Part shown: positions 12,571 through 24,254 of the stretch, piece by piece | Position numbering within the stretch: the stretch's first letter is position 1 | Layout of the letters: the number at the start of each line of letters is the position of its first letter | From: Dryomyza anilis | Taxonomy: Eukaryota > Arthropoda > Insecta > Diptera > Dryomyzidae | Assembly: GCA_951804985.1 (NCBI GenBank) | Contig: OX638134.1 | Span: forward strand, 6,386,001-6,450,000 | Length of the DNA: 64,000 nt | Direction of reading: 5' to 3' | The notes under the pieces: generated by a model | What the model saw: only the letters and a program-made list of their open reading frames with translations | Databases searched by the model: none | What the model was told of the DNA's origin: nothing | Program-made: the position numbers and the translations under genes

Positions 12571-14472
12571 ATCGTTTTTTTTTTCAATATATTTTTTCTC
12601 AATATTTAAATTTAAAGTTTTTTTTCTCTTAGTGTATACAAACACATGCAACACTGTCATGCACTGCTGCCGACAACCGCACATGCACAACATGTAGCCG
12701 ATGTCTTTACAAACAGCTGTAGTTGTTCACAAACACATACATAATAAATAAAAGACAGACACATGCAAAAAAAAACTGGTGCTTAAGACAAACCGAAAAT
12801 CATTGCATATTTTTAGTGTTTTATGTTTTCTTCTTCTACGATTTATTTGCAAGGTACTCTCAACGCGGAATTTTCAATTTCTGTAAAATGCTATTTGCGA
12901 GTTTTGCATCGGTTACTTCGATTACTTTTTCATTCGTTGTTTTTTTTTTCTTATTGCTTTTGTTGTATGTTTTATTTTTTATTTTCTGAGCTTTACGCTG
13001 CAATTCTAGAAATTATTTTTATTTTCACAGCAAATGCAAAATTTATAGAGCAGCACAAATACGTAAAATCTTTTCGTTGTATTTTGTGCACTACAAAAAA
13101 TTGAAAAAAAAGGGTTTTATAAAAAACAAATATATATTGAAAACATAAATTTGAAAAATGTATTAAAACATATTTATTTAAAAAAATCAAAACGAGAAGA
13201 AACGTAAAAAACTCATTTAATGAAACCCTTTTTTATAGTGTTCAAAAAATGATTAATTATTAAAATACTCCAAACTTTACACAGCAAGTGAACTCCAGCA
13301 AGAGTATGAGTTTCAATTACAATCAATCATTTGCACTATACTGTGCTGCGCTGTAAAAACTGCAGAGCAAAATGAAACTGGCAGCGCCATCTGCATCCAA
13401 AATTTAGCATTAGTTGGTACAGATTAACCCAGCACAAAGCAAATTAATTTCATGTCGGCTCAATCAACGCCAATCCATCATATCTAAACACACAAATTAA
13501 TTTTACTACCTCTCAACAAAACTAAAAATTAATTTAAGAAAAACTTTGAATTTTAATTAAAATATTTATAAAAAATACAACCACTATATTTTATTATTTA
13601 TATTATAAATATTTAAAAAAATAAAAATAATGTAGTGCAGTTCAACATATATGCAAAATAATTCAATTAGTTGAACACTTAACCGCGTTGTTACCACAGC
13701 AGTAGCAGTCGTAGCCACTTTTAATTTATAAAATAAAATAGAAAATAAATTCAAACATGCCATTGATTGCCAGTAGAGCTGCTTGTAACAAGACCACTCT
13801 AGAAAATTTTTTGCATCTTCAACATATTACACAATTTGTGTTTTTTCTACTTTGCGGCAGCTTTGTGGTTTTGTGGTACTGCAACTAATTAAAAATATCT
13901 GCACAAATGCATTAAGCACTAGTTTATTTGCTACTTTATAGAGTGGATAATATATCAAAACAGCATGATGTATGCAGTACGTATTACAGTTTAAACTACT
14001 CTACAAAATAATTTAAATTATTTGCTTTAGATATTCGGAATATGGTAAATGGAAATGGTATATGGAATATCATATTACATATAACATTTCTATATAATAA
14101 AAGGGTGCTGATTTTGACTGTAAGAAAATTGGATATGAAATTGAAGACCCTTTTTAGCTATACACAGAATAGAGATTTGTTTGCGTCAAACAATTTTTTG
14201 CCTAACCAATAAATTTGGTTTTCTCAACCGCTTAGTCGATTCTGATATGTCAAAACTAAAAGAATTGTATGTTGGGCTCCAACTAATTTCCAACAGTTTG
14301 AGAACAATTTATTACAGTTTTAGAACAATAAGGTGTGTGTACAGGCTAATATTTCAAGCGCCAATCGAATATGGCAGTTCCAGCATCAAATTAGTGGAAA
14401 ATTCGTTTTAACCGAATCAAGTTGGTTGTTACAATTTTTTTTTGTTTTGGTTTATTCTTCAATTAGTATAGC
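12571..14472. other. Non-coding DNA, no gene seen
   Basis: Unique sequence of moderate AT content. Frames of up to 93 codons (around 12,723-13,104) are phenylalanine-rich translations of T-rich DNA and have no known domain. I see no repeat or RNA structure I can support. Confidence 0.4.
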
Positions 14473-14476
14473 GTAT

Positions 14477-14982
14477 TGTTACGAAAAGAGGTAATTTGCT
14501 GCACTGTGCAAGCAATCAACAATAATAAATGCGACGCAAGACAGTTCAGCGCACTATGCAATGTGTTAGAAAGAGACGGAAGATCATTCAGCGCACTAAG
14601 CAATGTGCGCGAAAGAGATGGAAGATGAGTGCGAATGAGATGCCAATAGCATGCGTCATTCACGAAACGAGAAGAAGCTTTTCGATCATGTCGAAGCTTG
14701 TCGAAACATGTCGAGCTTATGCATGCAATATATAAGGGTGCCGCATCTGAGGCGCAGCACTTCAGTAGTAATTGTAAAGTGGTATCCTGTGAGAACAACA
14801 TCAAGTTAAATAATGGACATGCAGCTGTTGTTAGAATTTGTATTAGTAAAGTTGTTTATTAAAGTGAATTAATATAGTTATTTGTTATAATTTAAACCAA
14901 ACATAAGAGTGTTTTTATTTTGTACACAATCCAGAGATACATATTTGTAGAACAGTTTTCTGTAGAGTGAATTTTAGTAACA
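14477..14982 (+). repeat. Solo LTR of a Gypsy-type retrotransposon
   Basis: A 506-bp block starts TGTTAC and ends GTAACA, a 6-bp terminal inverted repeat. It is bounded by the 4-bp direct repeat GTAT (14,473-14,476 and 14,983-14,986). A TATA box (TATATAA, 14,729-14,735) lies midway. Upstream, in the U3-like part, a 42-bp segment is tandemly duplicated (TTCAGCGCACTA at 14,545 and 14,587). No internal region is attached, so this is probably the product of LTR-LTR recombination. It is unrelated in sequence to the LTRs at 16,713 and 26,976. Confidence 0.75.
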
Positions 14983-15028
14983 GTATATAAAATATATTTT
15001 GATTTCAAAGTTTTACTGAATTTTAAAT

Positions 15029-16712
15029 ACGCGTCGGTGGGCAAAGCCAAAAAGTCCTAGACCTTTTTTTGACTTCACATCATGAAAAATATGATGTAAA
15101 GGTCCTTGCACCTCTTGGTAACTCCGACCACTGTACTGTTTCCGCTGAGTTTTCATATTCTAGTTTACGCGCCTCTTCGATTAAAGCCCCGAAGAGGACC
15201 GTATGGCTTTACAAAAAAGCAAATTGGGTTGCGTTAAATGATTTTTTTCGCAACTTTAATTGGAAATTGTGTTTCGCAGATAGAGACATAAATGCCGCGG
15301 CCTTAATGGTACAAAATATTATTTATTGGGTATGCGGTTCTTCATACCTTCGAAAAAGATTAGCATCAAACCCAAGGACCACTCATGGTTTAATGAGACT
15401 TGCAGGATTGCAGTCAGGTCGAAAGAGGAAGCCTTTCAGAATTGGCGGTCTAACAAGAATGCTGACACAGAAAGACTTCGCATACAGGCTAGGAATCGCT
15501 GTAATGCCGTGATCTCGCGCGAAAAGTTTCTTCACCAACAAAACGCGCGGAAAAAGGTCCTACTCTACCACAGAGGTAGTAAAAATTTCTGGTCATTCCG
15601 ACCGACAATATGGTTTCCGTAGGACCAGATCACCTGTGGATGGCGGTCCTCTCCGAAAAGTGGAATAATTGTTTTCACCTTTTCGGGGAAAATAAGGTTG
15701 TTGCTCTGGATATTTCCAAGGCTTTTGATCGAGTGCGCATAAAACCCTCGTCTCAAAATTAATTGCATATGGTGTCGGTAAATCTTTTACTCGATGGATA
15801 TCGAGTTTTCTCCAGGGTCGTTCAATACGAGTTGCGATGGATGGTGTGTTCTCAGAACAACATTCCATCAATTCTGGAGTTCCGCAGGGTTCCGTCCTAT
15901 CCCCGTCCCTATTTCTGGTATTTATCAATGACCTTCTGTCATTGACCCAGAACCCAATTCATTCCTTTGCAGATGACAGTAATATTTGTCATTCATATTC
16001 GTTCAACAAGCGCCCAAACTCTTTGGAGATTGAGAGTAAAAGACGCACTATGAATGACACACTCAACAATGACCTTAAATCAATCTCCGAGTGGGGTCTT
16101 GCAAATAGAGTTGATTTTAATGCAAGCAAGACCCAATGTTGTCTGTTATCTCACAAACGAATGGATTCACCCCTCCCTCCCCTCAATATGGGTGCTGTGG
16201 ATATTGTGCAGTCAGCTGCTTTTGACGTTCTGGGCATATCAATTCAGTGTGAGATCCGATGGATCACATATTTGATGTGTCGAAAGAAGCGGCCAAGTGC
16301 CTCGGTTTTTTAAAACGGTGTAAAACATACTTCACTCCTGCTGACTTACGCACTGTCTACACCACCTATATTCGGCCTAAGATGGAATACAACTCGCACA
16401 TATGGGCAGGAGCTTCTAAATCTTCTTTGGAGTTCCTGGACCGAATCCAACAACGTGCAATATATTTAATAGGGGATGAAAATATATCATTCTCTATTGT
16501 CTCTCTTGAGCACCCAACGGTCCTTGGGTGTATAAGCCTGTTTTATAGGTATTACAATGGTAAGTTTTCGAGGGAGATACATGGCCTGATTCCACCAGGT
16601 TGTGTGTTCTCTCGTTCTACTCGGGCATCGAACCAAGCCCACCCCTTCGTAGTCACTCGGCTCTCAACAGAGCCACGCATTATAGAGAGAGTTCGTTCTT
16701 CAGTCGCACTAC
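15029..16712 (+). pseudogene. Non-LTR retrotransposon copy A, 5' part (endonuclease/RT remnant)
   Basis: This is a degenerate relative of the intact copy at 33,314-36,855, beginning at the position equivalent to 34,441, so the 5' half of the endonuclease is missing. Recognisable pieces include the end of the endonuclease (NSDHCTVSAEF), the RT region with GVPQGSVLSPSLFLVFIND, and FADDSN. An internal deletion of about 517 bp relative to the intact copy joins near 15,597. A 9-bp micro-inversion lies at 15,631-15,639. Several frameshifts split the reading frame. The element continues at 27,731 after the LTR-element insertion. No function is expected. Confidence 0.9.
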
Positions 16713-17467
16713 TGTTGTGAATCAGAAACGTTTTTTTTGTTGTATTTCAGAAAGCCTGCACATAACCAGTATGCACATACAGTTCAAATCTAAAAGCACA
16801 ATAACAGATGCATGTTAACTTAACATAACGTTTACGACGTAACTGGAACAAGTACATAATGTTTATGAGTGCATACTTTCAGGATATAAAATTAAGTCCG
16901 CTTGAAAGCAACGAAAAATGCACTGGTTGCAATTTGATCCAAGGCACACGCTAGCAAGTGTGCCGTCTGTTTAAAAGCAACAACAAAAGCATTGGTTGTA
17001 ATTTAAGTCAAGACTAACGCCAGCATGGGAACCAATTTAGCACATTGTAATTTTCTCAGTTAATGATTTCACAATATTAGTAAATATCTGATGTGGGGTT
17101 CATGAGGTTTTTAGTAGTACGTAGATTTAAGAATATGCTTGCTTGCATTTATGAGTTGTGTTTTAAGAAATAAGTATAAGCAAGGGGTTCGTGAGTCGCA
17201 CGATACCGAGGTGATGAGTAGAGGTTAAGTATAGATTTTAAGGATTATGATTTTAACTGCCTTAGAGTGCAGACGTATTTTCAGTTTAAACTCAAGCTTG
17301 TAAAAATACTTAACAATAATTAATAAAAGTATAAAGCAAGTCTAAAATATCCTTGCGTTTTTATTTAATAATAAATGTTAGGAAATAATTGTGGACTTCG
17401 AGGGAATATTGTCACTGACGGTTTCATTAATAAAGGCAAGTACAAAAGACCCCTGAAGCCCGCAACA
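16713..17467 (+). repeat. 5' LTR
   Basis: 755 bp, TGTTG...CAACA. A TATA-like TATAAAA lies at 16,885-16,891 and an AATAAA poly(A) signal at 17,322-17,327. It has the same length as the 3' LTR and appears identical to it. This LTR would drive transcription of the gag-pol RNA. Confidence 0.95.
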
Positions 17468-17470
17468 TTT

Positions 17471-17482
17471 TGGCGCAGCCGG
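17471..17482 (+). other. Primer-binding site, tRNA-Ser-like
   Basis: TGGCGCAGCCGG lies three bases after the LTR end. TGG is the complement of the tRNA CCA tail. The rest resembles the tRNA-Ser-complementary sites known from fly elements such as 17.6 and 297, with one apparent difference. The tRNA identity is inferred. Confidence 0.7.
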
Positions 17483-17700
17483 TTTTTCAAGAATCTACAA
17501 AAAGGACTGAAGGACGAATTTGAAGGAGCATTAAAAAAAAATAAATGAAGAAACACAGAAGTGAAAAGGAAGGTATAAATAAATATTGAATAAATTTTAG
17601 TGAGTTTGAGTGAAAGCAGTAAATAAATGGTGAAATTAAATTATAGAAAGAATGAAATTAAACAAATTTATAAATTTTAATTGAAAATTTTAATGATTAT

Positions 17701-19443
17701 ATGGCGAACTTTGAGGAATTGGAAGTAGCATATAGAAATATATTAGGACAACTTGGCAGATTTACTGAGAAATTGTGGAATCAAATTAGTACGGAAGTTA
17801 ACAATAAAGAAACTTTAGAATTAATAAAAAATAAAGTCAGTTCCACACGGGTATACTCAGAAGTCGAAAGAGTTGACGTAGTTTTTGAACAATTAGTATA
17901 CTTCTTGGAACATAAAAGTGCTCATAAAATAAAAGAGATAGAAGATTGGAAAGGGGAATTTACTGCATTAAATAAAAAATTAAACGATATTGTAGAAGAA
18001 CGGCAGGAGTTGTTAGATCAGGCTAGTGGAATAGAGGAAGAAAACGTAAAATTAAGAACTTTGCTGAAAAATAAAGATATTTCGGACGAATCAATTGAAC
18101 GAGCACTGAGCCAACAGCCCAGACTAGAATTCGAAACATTAGAAGAAGCAAATAATAAAGTAAGGGAATTAGACTCGAAAATCAGATTTTTAGAATCGGA
18201 AGTTAAGCTAGCCCACGAAACATCATTATATCATAAGGAGGCATTACAGATTGAAGGTAAATTTGATAAAATAACAGCACCGGAAAAAACATTAGAAATG
18301 TCGTTAGATACTGTATCGAATTACGTAGGAAGTGTGGTTCCATTTTTTATGGGATCGGAATCACCATCCGTTAAAACTGAACTTTATAGATTCATGGACG
18401 CTTGTGCGTTAGCAAGTCTAAAAATTACAAAAGAAAACAAAGAAGAATTCATTAGCTGTGTCAAACTGCATCTTCTTGGTGACGCTTATGATCTAGTCCG
18501 CACAAGAAAGTTCAATGATTTGGAGGAGTTATTTGACGTTCTAAGAAATACATATTTAAAAATGACTACGTTAGATTCGGTTCAGGATAGTATTAGAAAA
18601 GCATATCAGACGGATGGTGAAAGTCTGAGAACATTTGCAAGAAGATTAGAAAGATTATGGGCAAACGCTAATGAAATAGCAGATTCAAGGTACAAAAATA
18701 AAAATCTACCTACAGATGTTTTTAATACGGAACTAGTAAACTCAGTTCTGACAGCATTCAAGGTAGGTGTAAAAGATCCGACAATAAAGGTTCTATTATT
18801 AAGTAGCAAAGCAGAAAACTTGAATGATTTATTAGATGAAGCATTAAAGGCCCAGATAACAATTCAAGGGGGTCCGAGGTTCCCCGAGGAAGTGTACAGT
18901 TTCGAACAACGATATGTAACCAGTCCAACGAATAGTATTCAAAACAATCATTTTCAAGCTACCCCACTAAATCACAAAATATCAACACAAAATAAAATAG
19001 AAGGATCAAAAATACGACCAATATGCTCTTTTTGCCAGAAAAAAGGACATACACGAGACGAATGTATTACGCGGAAAAACACACCGTTTTGTATAGAGTG
19101 TGAAAAATATGGGCACGAATCTAGTTGGAGGTGTGCTTCCATTAGATTAGAAGCTCAAAATATGGAAGGGTTTGGACGTACACAAAACCATCCAGTCGTT
19201 AATAGGGAATTTTTAAACAACAATTTGCAAACAGGACATAACACTACGTACCGTACCAATAATGATAATAATAGAAATAATAACAATAGAAATGGGAATA
19301 CCCCTAGAAATAATTTAAAATGTGATTGGTGTCGTAGACTTGGTCATGTAGAAACAGATTGCTACGCCAAGAGGGATTATCTGGCGAGGGAGAATAATGA
19401 TCAAAACAAGGGAAACTACCAGGGGCCCAGCCAAGGCCAGTAA
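17701..19443 (+). CDS. gag: Gag polyprotein of the Gypsy element
   Basis: 580 codons. The first ATG after the 5' LTR and leader is used (MANFEELEVA). Residues about 70-200 are glutamate- and lysine-rich and predicted coiled-coil. Residues about 221-340 look like the capsid-type Gag fold of Ty3/Gypsy elements (KTELYRFMDACALASLKIT region). The C-terminal nucleocapsid part carries three zinc knuckles: CSFCQKKGHTRDEC from residue 442, a second with an extra residue before the last cysteine (CIECEKYGHESSWRC), and CDWCRRLGHVETDC from residue 541, separated by an asparagine-rich linker. It would assemble the particle and bind the element RNA. The frame is intact. Its 3' end overlaps the pol frame by 43 nt. 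Confidence 0.93.
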   Translation: MANFEELEVAYRNILGQLGRFTEKLWNQISTEVNNKETLELIKNKVSSTRVYSEVERVDVVFEQLVYFLEHKSAHKIKEIEDWKGEFTALNKKLNDIVEERQELLDQASGIEEENVKLRTLLKNKDISDESIERALSQQPRLEFETLEEANNKVRELDSKIRFLESEVKLAHETSLYHKEALQIEGKFDKITAPEKTLEMSLDTVSNYVGSVVPFFMGSESPSVKTELYRFMDACALASLKITKENKEEFISCVKLHLLGDAYDLVRTRKFNDLEELFDVLRNTYLKMTTLDSVQDSIRKAYQTDGESLRTFARRLERLWANANEIADSRYKNKNLPTDVFNTELVNSVLTAFKVGVKDPTIKVLLLSSKAENLNDLLDEALKAQITIQGGPRFPEEVYSFEQRYVTSPTNSIQNNHFQATPLNHKISTQNKIEGSKIRPICSFCQKKGHTRDECITRKNTPFCIECEKYGHESSWRCASIRLEAQNMEGFGRTQNHPVVNREFLNNNLQTGHNTTYRTNNDNNRNNNNRNGNTPRNNLKCDWCRRLGHVETDCYAKRDYLARENNDQNKGNYQGPSQGQ

Positions 19444-19449
19444 GCTGGG
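19401..19449 (+). promoter_or_regulatory. Programmed -1 frameshift signal between gag and pol
   Basis: The pol frame is -1 relative to gag and opens at 19,401, just after a TGA. In the gag frame the heptamer G GGA AAC (19,410-19,416) fits the X XXY YYZ slippery rule. Nine bases downstream a 6-bp perfect stem can form between CCCAGC (19,426-19,431) and GCTGGG (19,444-19,449), with a 12-base loop containing the gag stop codon. The spacing fits known retroviral -1 sites. Function is inferred; the sequence elements are seen directly. Confidence 0.75.
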
Positions 19450-22400
19450 GACCCATTAAAAATAGCAAAATTAGGTCAAAAAGTGTAGAAATAGTAAATC
19501 ATAAGGCTGAAGGGTCTGTGATCACATTAACTACCCAAACTCCTAAAAATAAGAGAAAACCGGTGGAGGAAAATATTGCAAATCAGACGTCTGAAGTGAC
19601 CGTTGATACACATATTGATCCACCGTGGTTTGATTGTGAGGGAGTGACAATGGTAATTTTTGCATTAATACATTTCTTAATATATATGATAATAGCAATA
19701 GGGGCAAAAATGATTAAATTAGTAGTAGATGAAACTAATCGCCAAAGATGTGTATGGGAAGAAATGCAAATAGGTCAAAAGGTGAACAATATGTTTACAG
19801 GAATGTTGAAAAAGTTTGAAAATTTTATAACATGTTATGATAAAAAAATCAGACAACAGTTGAGTGGATTAAATAAAAAGAGAATTAACAAAATATACAA
19901 TAGAAAGGGGGACTGCTTCAAATTGTCTCATGTATGTGATGTGTTCATTGAAGTACCTTGCGAGGCAGCTAAAAATGGAAAACTCATATTACTAGTAGAC
20001 TCAGGAGCAGATGCAAGCATAATAAAAGAAGGTGCAATGACACAACTACCGGAATTTGACAAAAATAGTAAGAAAGATTTTAATGGGGCTTTTGGTGGAT
20101 GCGTAAGGACGTTAGGCACGACCAATATACAACACAGTAATATAAAGTGGTTACATTTAATAATGCATGTAGTATCTCTTGAACAAGGAATACCAGCAGA
20201 CGGAATAATAGGACGGGATAACATATGGAATAGAACCGTAATAAACGCAATTAATAAGACTATAACATTCTACGATAAAGGAAAGAATCACACTATCCGA
20301 TTACCAATGAAAACGCGAACCGACATAGAAAATATTTATTACAATCATGAAATAAAAATCATGTCGAGAACCGCAAAAATAGTAGAAATTACACTAAAAA
20401 CAAAAATTCCAATTGTATTAATACATAAACAAGAAATTTATCCTGGAGTATATTTGGGAGAAAGCTTATCGAATGTTAACAAAAATAAAGTTTATGTCTC
20501 AGTATTAAATGCTACAGAAAAGGACATTATAATAGACAACAATTTTAAACCGAAATTTTCAAATTTTAATCAGTATAGGGAATCAGATACAAACAATTCT
20601 ACAATAAATACTATAAATTCAGTGAATATAAAAAATAGGATTAATAGATTATTAGAAAAAATTAACATCGATGAATCTTTAAATAAGGAGGAAATCACAT
20701 CATTACAAAATCTTTGTATTTCTTACCACGATGTTTTTCACTTAGAAGGTGACGAACTATCATACACGCCAATACTTAAACACGACATAACAACACAATG
20801 GAATCAACCACCAATTAACCAAAAGCAATACAAACTTCCACACACACATAGAGAGGAAATTAATAGACAGGTTAACAAAATGTTAGATGCTGGCATTATA
20901 TCGCCAAGCATATCACCCTGGAATTCACCATTATTATTGGTACCGAAGAGGAGCGACAAAGACGGTAACAAAAAATGGAGACTTGTCATAGATTTCCGTA
21001 AATTAAATGACGTAACCGTAAAACAGGTATTTCCTATTCCGCGAATAGATGAAATATTAGATCAATTAGGTCACAGTCGGTATTTTTCAACTTTAGATTT
21101 AGCAAGTGGCTATCATCAGGTCTTAGTAGAAGAAGGTGATAAAGAAAAAACTGCCTTCAGTACAGGACTTGGACATTTTGAATTCAATAGGATGCCTTTC
21201 GGTTTAACAGGGGCACCAGCAACTTTCCAGAGAATAATGAATCACATCTTAACAGGGTTACAGGGTATCGATTGTTTTGTATATCTTGATGATATAGTTG
21301 TGTATGGGAAAAATATAAGCGAACATGAACACAGATTAAGTAAAGTATTACAGAAACTAAGAGACCATAATTTAAAATTAAATACAGAAAAATGTCAGTT
21401 TTTACGTCGTGAAGTTGTATATTTAGGGCATAAATGTTCAGAACTTGGTGCGCTGCCAGACCCCGCTAAGGTCGAATGCGTAAAAAATATTCCAGTACCA
21501 AGAAACAGAAAAGAAGTACAAGCATTCTTGGGATTAATTAATTATTACAGAAAGTTCATAAGCAATATGGCAAGGTTAGCTTTACCAATTAATAATTTAC
21601 TTAAAAAGGACGTTAAATTTAAATGGACGGAAGATTGTCAAAATTCATTTATTAAATTGAAAGAATCAATAATTTCACCTCCAATATTAGCATATCCAGA
21701 TTTTACAAAAACTTTTTTACTAACAACAGACGCAAGTAACGAAGCAGTAGGTGCAGTCCTATCTCAAGGTGAAGTAGGAAGCGACCGACCGATCGCGTTT
21801 GCAAGTAGAACTTTAAATGGAGCAGAAAAACGATATTCTACCATTGAAAAGGAATTTTTAGCAATTGTTTGGGCAACAAAGAATTTTAGAGCATACCTAT
21901 TAGGGCGACCATTCAAAATTTTTACAGATCATCAGCCTCTAAAAGGTATTGCAAATTTAAAAGATCAGACATCCCGCCTTGCTCGTTTCCGACACAAATT
22001 ATCGGAATATGATTTTGAAATAATGTACAAACCAGGCAAAAAGAATTTAAATGCGGATGCTTTAAGCAGAATTCCATATATAGAACCAGATATTACAGCC
22101 GTACAAACACGATCCAAAACTACACAAAATATTTTAGATCAGCAAATCACAAAAATAAAACCACAAATCAGTACACCAGTCGTAGATGAAACAATAATAG
22201 ATACAAATAATGAAACGAATTCAGCTCAAATATTAACTGATCCAGATGAAATTAAAACCGTGATGAAAGATTTTCATGATTCAGCACTAGGAGGCCATCA
22301 GGGCACACTTAAAACATACTTTAGGATTAAGAAACAATTTAAATGGAGGGGAATGCAGAAACAAATAAAAGAATATGTTAGAAACTGTCCTAAATGCCAA

Positions 22401-22613
22401 ATGAACAAAAGTTCAAAGTTAACAAAAATGCCAATGGTTTTGACAGATACGCCAACACGTCCATTCGATAAGGTTTATATGGACTTGGTAGGAATTTTAC
22501 CTGAAACAGTGTCAGGAAATAAATATATTTTAACATTTCAAGACGATTTTTCAAAATACATGTGCTGCGTAGCTATCCCAGACGCGGAAGCAAGCACAGA
22601 TAATTACAGATAA
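19401..22613 (+). pseudogene. pol: Pol polyprotein, main part: protease, RT, RNase H, integrase N-terminus (truncated)
   Basis: The frame is entered by frameshift. Residue numbers here count from the GTG at 19,518. A hydrophobic segment (residues about 42-64) suggests a membrane helix. The aspartic protease motif is DSGADAS, with the catalytic D at residue 161. Reverse transcriptase has the LDLASGYHQ and MPFGLTGAPATFQ blocks and the YLDD active site at 589-592. RNase H is marked by TTDASNEAVGAVL and TDHQPL. Integrase begins with the HHCC zinc finger (H at 920, C at 957) and the first catalytic D at 989 (YMDLVG). A stop follows at 22,611-22,613, just after a deletion inside the catalytic core. 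The rest of integrase continues in another frame at 22,603. The protein as encoded would lack a complete integrase. Confidence 0.93.
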
Positions 22614-23226
22614 TGGGTCAAATTTTGTGTCAAAATTATTTTCAGACACGTGCAAGTTATTAAACATTAAAAAAATGCATATAACACCTTATCACCCGCA
22701 GGCGAATGGCTCGTTAGAACGAAGTCACAGACCTTTAGCGGAGTATTTGAGATGTTTTGCAAAAGAGGATGGGTCCAACTGGGACCAATGGTTGAATTCG
22801 GCAATGCATGTGCACAATAACACAGTGCATATGTCAACAGGGCAAACGCCTTGTCGTACTTTATACGGATTTGAATTTGACATGCCAACCAACCTAAAAC
22901 GAAAATGTTCACCAATTTATAACAGTGAAGATTACAATAAGGTATTAAAATACCAAATACAGCGTACACATGAGATAGTCAGACAAAATCAAGAAAAAGC
23001 TAAGGAAAGATCTAAACGAAGTTACGATAATACATTAAATACGGTAGTTTTTAAGGAAGGAGATAAAGTTTTATTAAAAAACCAGAATAGGAAAAACAAA
23101 TTTTCACCAATCTGGGTAGGACCCTATGAAGTCCTTTCGATAATAAGTCCTGTGACAACAGTGATCTGTATCAAGGGAAAAGGGAAAAAATTCCATAATA
23201 ACTTATTAAAAGCATATAACTCTTAA
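22603..23226 (+). pseudogene. Integrase C-terminal part, out of frame with pol
   Basis: This continues the integrase after the deletion, in the +1 frame relative to the upstream part. It contains the second catalytic D (TDNGSNF, 22,609) and the catalytic E (SLERSH, 22,717), exactly 35 residues apart as in the DD35E family. The C-terminus has a GPY/F-type module (WVGPYEV). The first and second D are separated by only 127 nt, which is not a multiple of three and is shorter than usual for Gypsy integrases, so coding sequence has been lost at about 22,596-22,606. A 10-bp near-duplication (ACAGATAATT, ACAGATAATG) marks the junction. There is no start codon linked to pol. Confidence 0.9.
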
Positions 23227-23362
23227 GTTATACACAATCGAACGAACAAAAACAACGAAATTAATAACTGAACCAACAGTTCATAATGATCATTAACCGC
23301 AATGCATAATATTGCAAACAACGAAAATAAAGTACGCGTAAATTTTTTTTTTAGAAAATATG
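23227..23362 (+). other. Post-pol non-coding region of the Gypsy element
   Basis: A short AT-rich stretch between the integrase stop and the nested mini-me element. No reading frame is seen. Confidence 0.5.
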
Positions 23363-23503
23363 TTTTTATACCCTACACCTATGAGGTACAGGGTATATTA
23401 ACTTTGTGCATATATTGTAACGCCCCTTAGGAGGCGTGTCCGGTATGGAAAAGTATATATATTCTTGATCAGCATCACTACCCGAGTCCGTTTAGCCATG
23501 TCC

Positions 23504-23583
<80 letters not shown>

Positions 23584-24254
23584 TGCTGTCTTGCTGTCTT
23601 GCTGTCTTGCTGTCTTGCTGTCTTGCTGTCCGAATACAGAATAACTTGAGAAATACTGATCAGAATGCGATGAAATTTCGTCTCAATATATTTTAGCCAA
23701 AAGAAGGAACTGAGTTTGAAAATGAGCAAAATCGGTCAACGGACACGCCCACCTCCCATACAAGTCACTTTTATATAACTCTTTCGAAACTAGTATTTCG
23801 AAAAGTATTCAAGGTATAGTTATAAAATTTAAAACGTATTGTTAGAATTTACCTAAAAATATGTGGTCCAAAAATGGGCGTGATCCGCCCACTTTTTTTT
23901 TCATTATATCCCGGGTTTTCATAGTCAAAATTTGATCCGTAAATTATTAAAATCAAATCTATGAAATATTAGCCTTTCAAAATTTTAAATATAGGCGTGG
24001 TCCGCCCAATTATATTTTTCAATTTTTTTTTTAGTTTTTTATACTTTATATAATTTTTTTTAATTTATGGGGATATAATACGTAAATTTCTGATATATGA
24101 ATAATATTCTGAGGTTCAGCATAATTAAAAATTTAAAATTAAGGTATATAATTAAATATTCCTCATTAATATCTCCACCAAAGGTGTAGGGTATTCCATA
24201 GTCGGGCCCGACCGACTATAAAAATCCGCCCCATGTGACCGAACTTACCCATGT
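23363..24254 (+). mobile_element. Mini-me-like element, copy 1, nested in the Gypsy element
   Basis: About 890 bp bounded by TATACCCTACACC-type sequence on the left and GGTGTAGGGTATTCC, then GGGCCCGACCGACTATA, on the right. The whole unit recurs in reverse orientation at 29,453-30,288. It contains about 19 GTCT repeats (23,500-23,578), then six CTTGCTGT repeats, and GGCGTGG/CCGCCCA motifs. A (GTCY)n tract is the hallmark of dipteran mini-me elements, and the family match is from knowledge of that class. No protein is encoded. An 83-codon minus-strand frame is only the repeat translated. Confidence 0.75.
23500..23629 (+). repeat. (GTCT)n microsatellite and (CTTGCTGT)6
   Basis: About 19 units of GTCT followed by six units of an 8-bp derivative. 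The inverted copy at 30,080-30,150 has only about five GTCT-type units but the same six 8-bp units. Confidence 0.95.

Noticed and set aside
23478..23729. 83-codon minus-strand ORF with RQTD repeats
   Set aside because: A translation of the (GTCT)n tract in the mini-me element.
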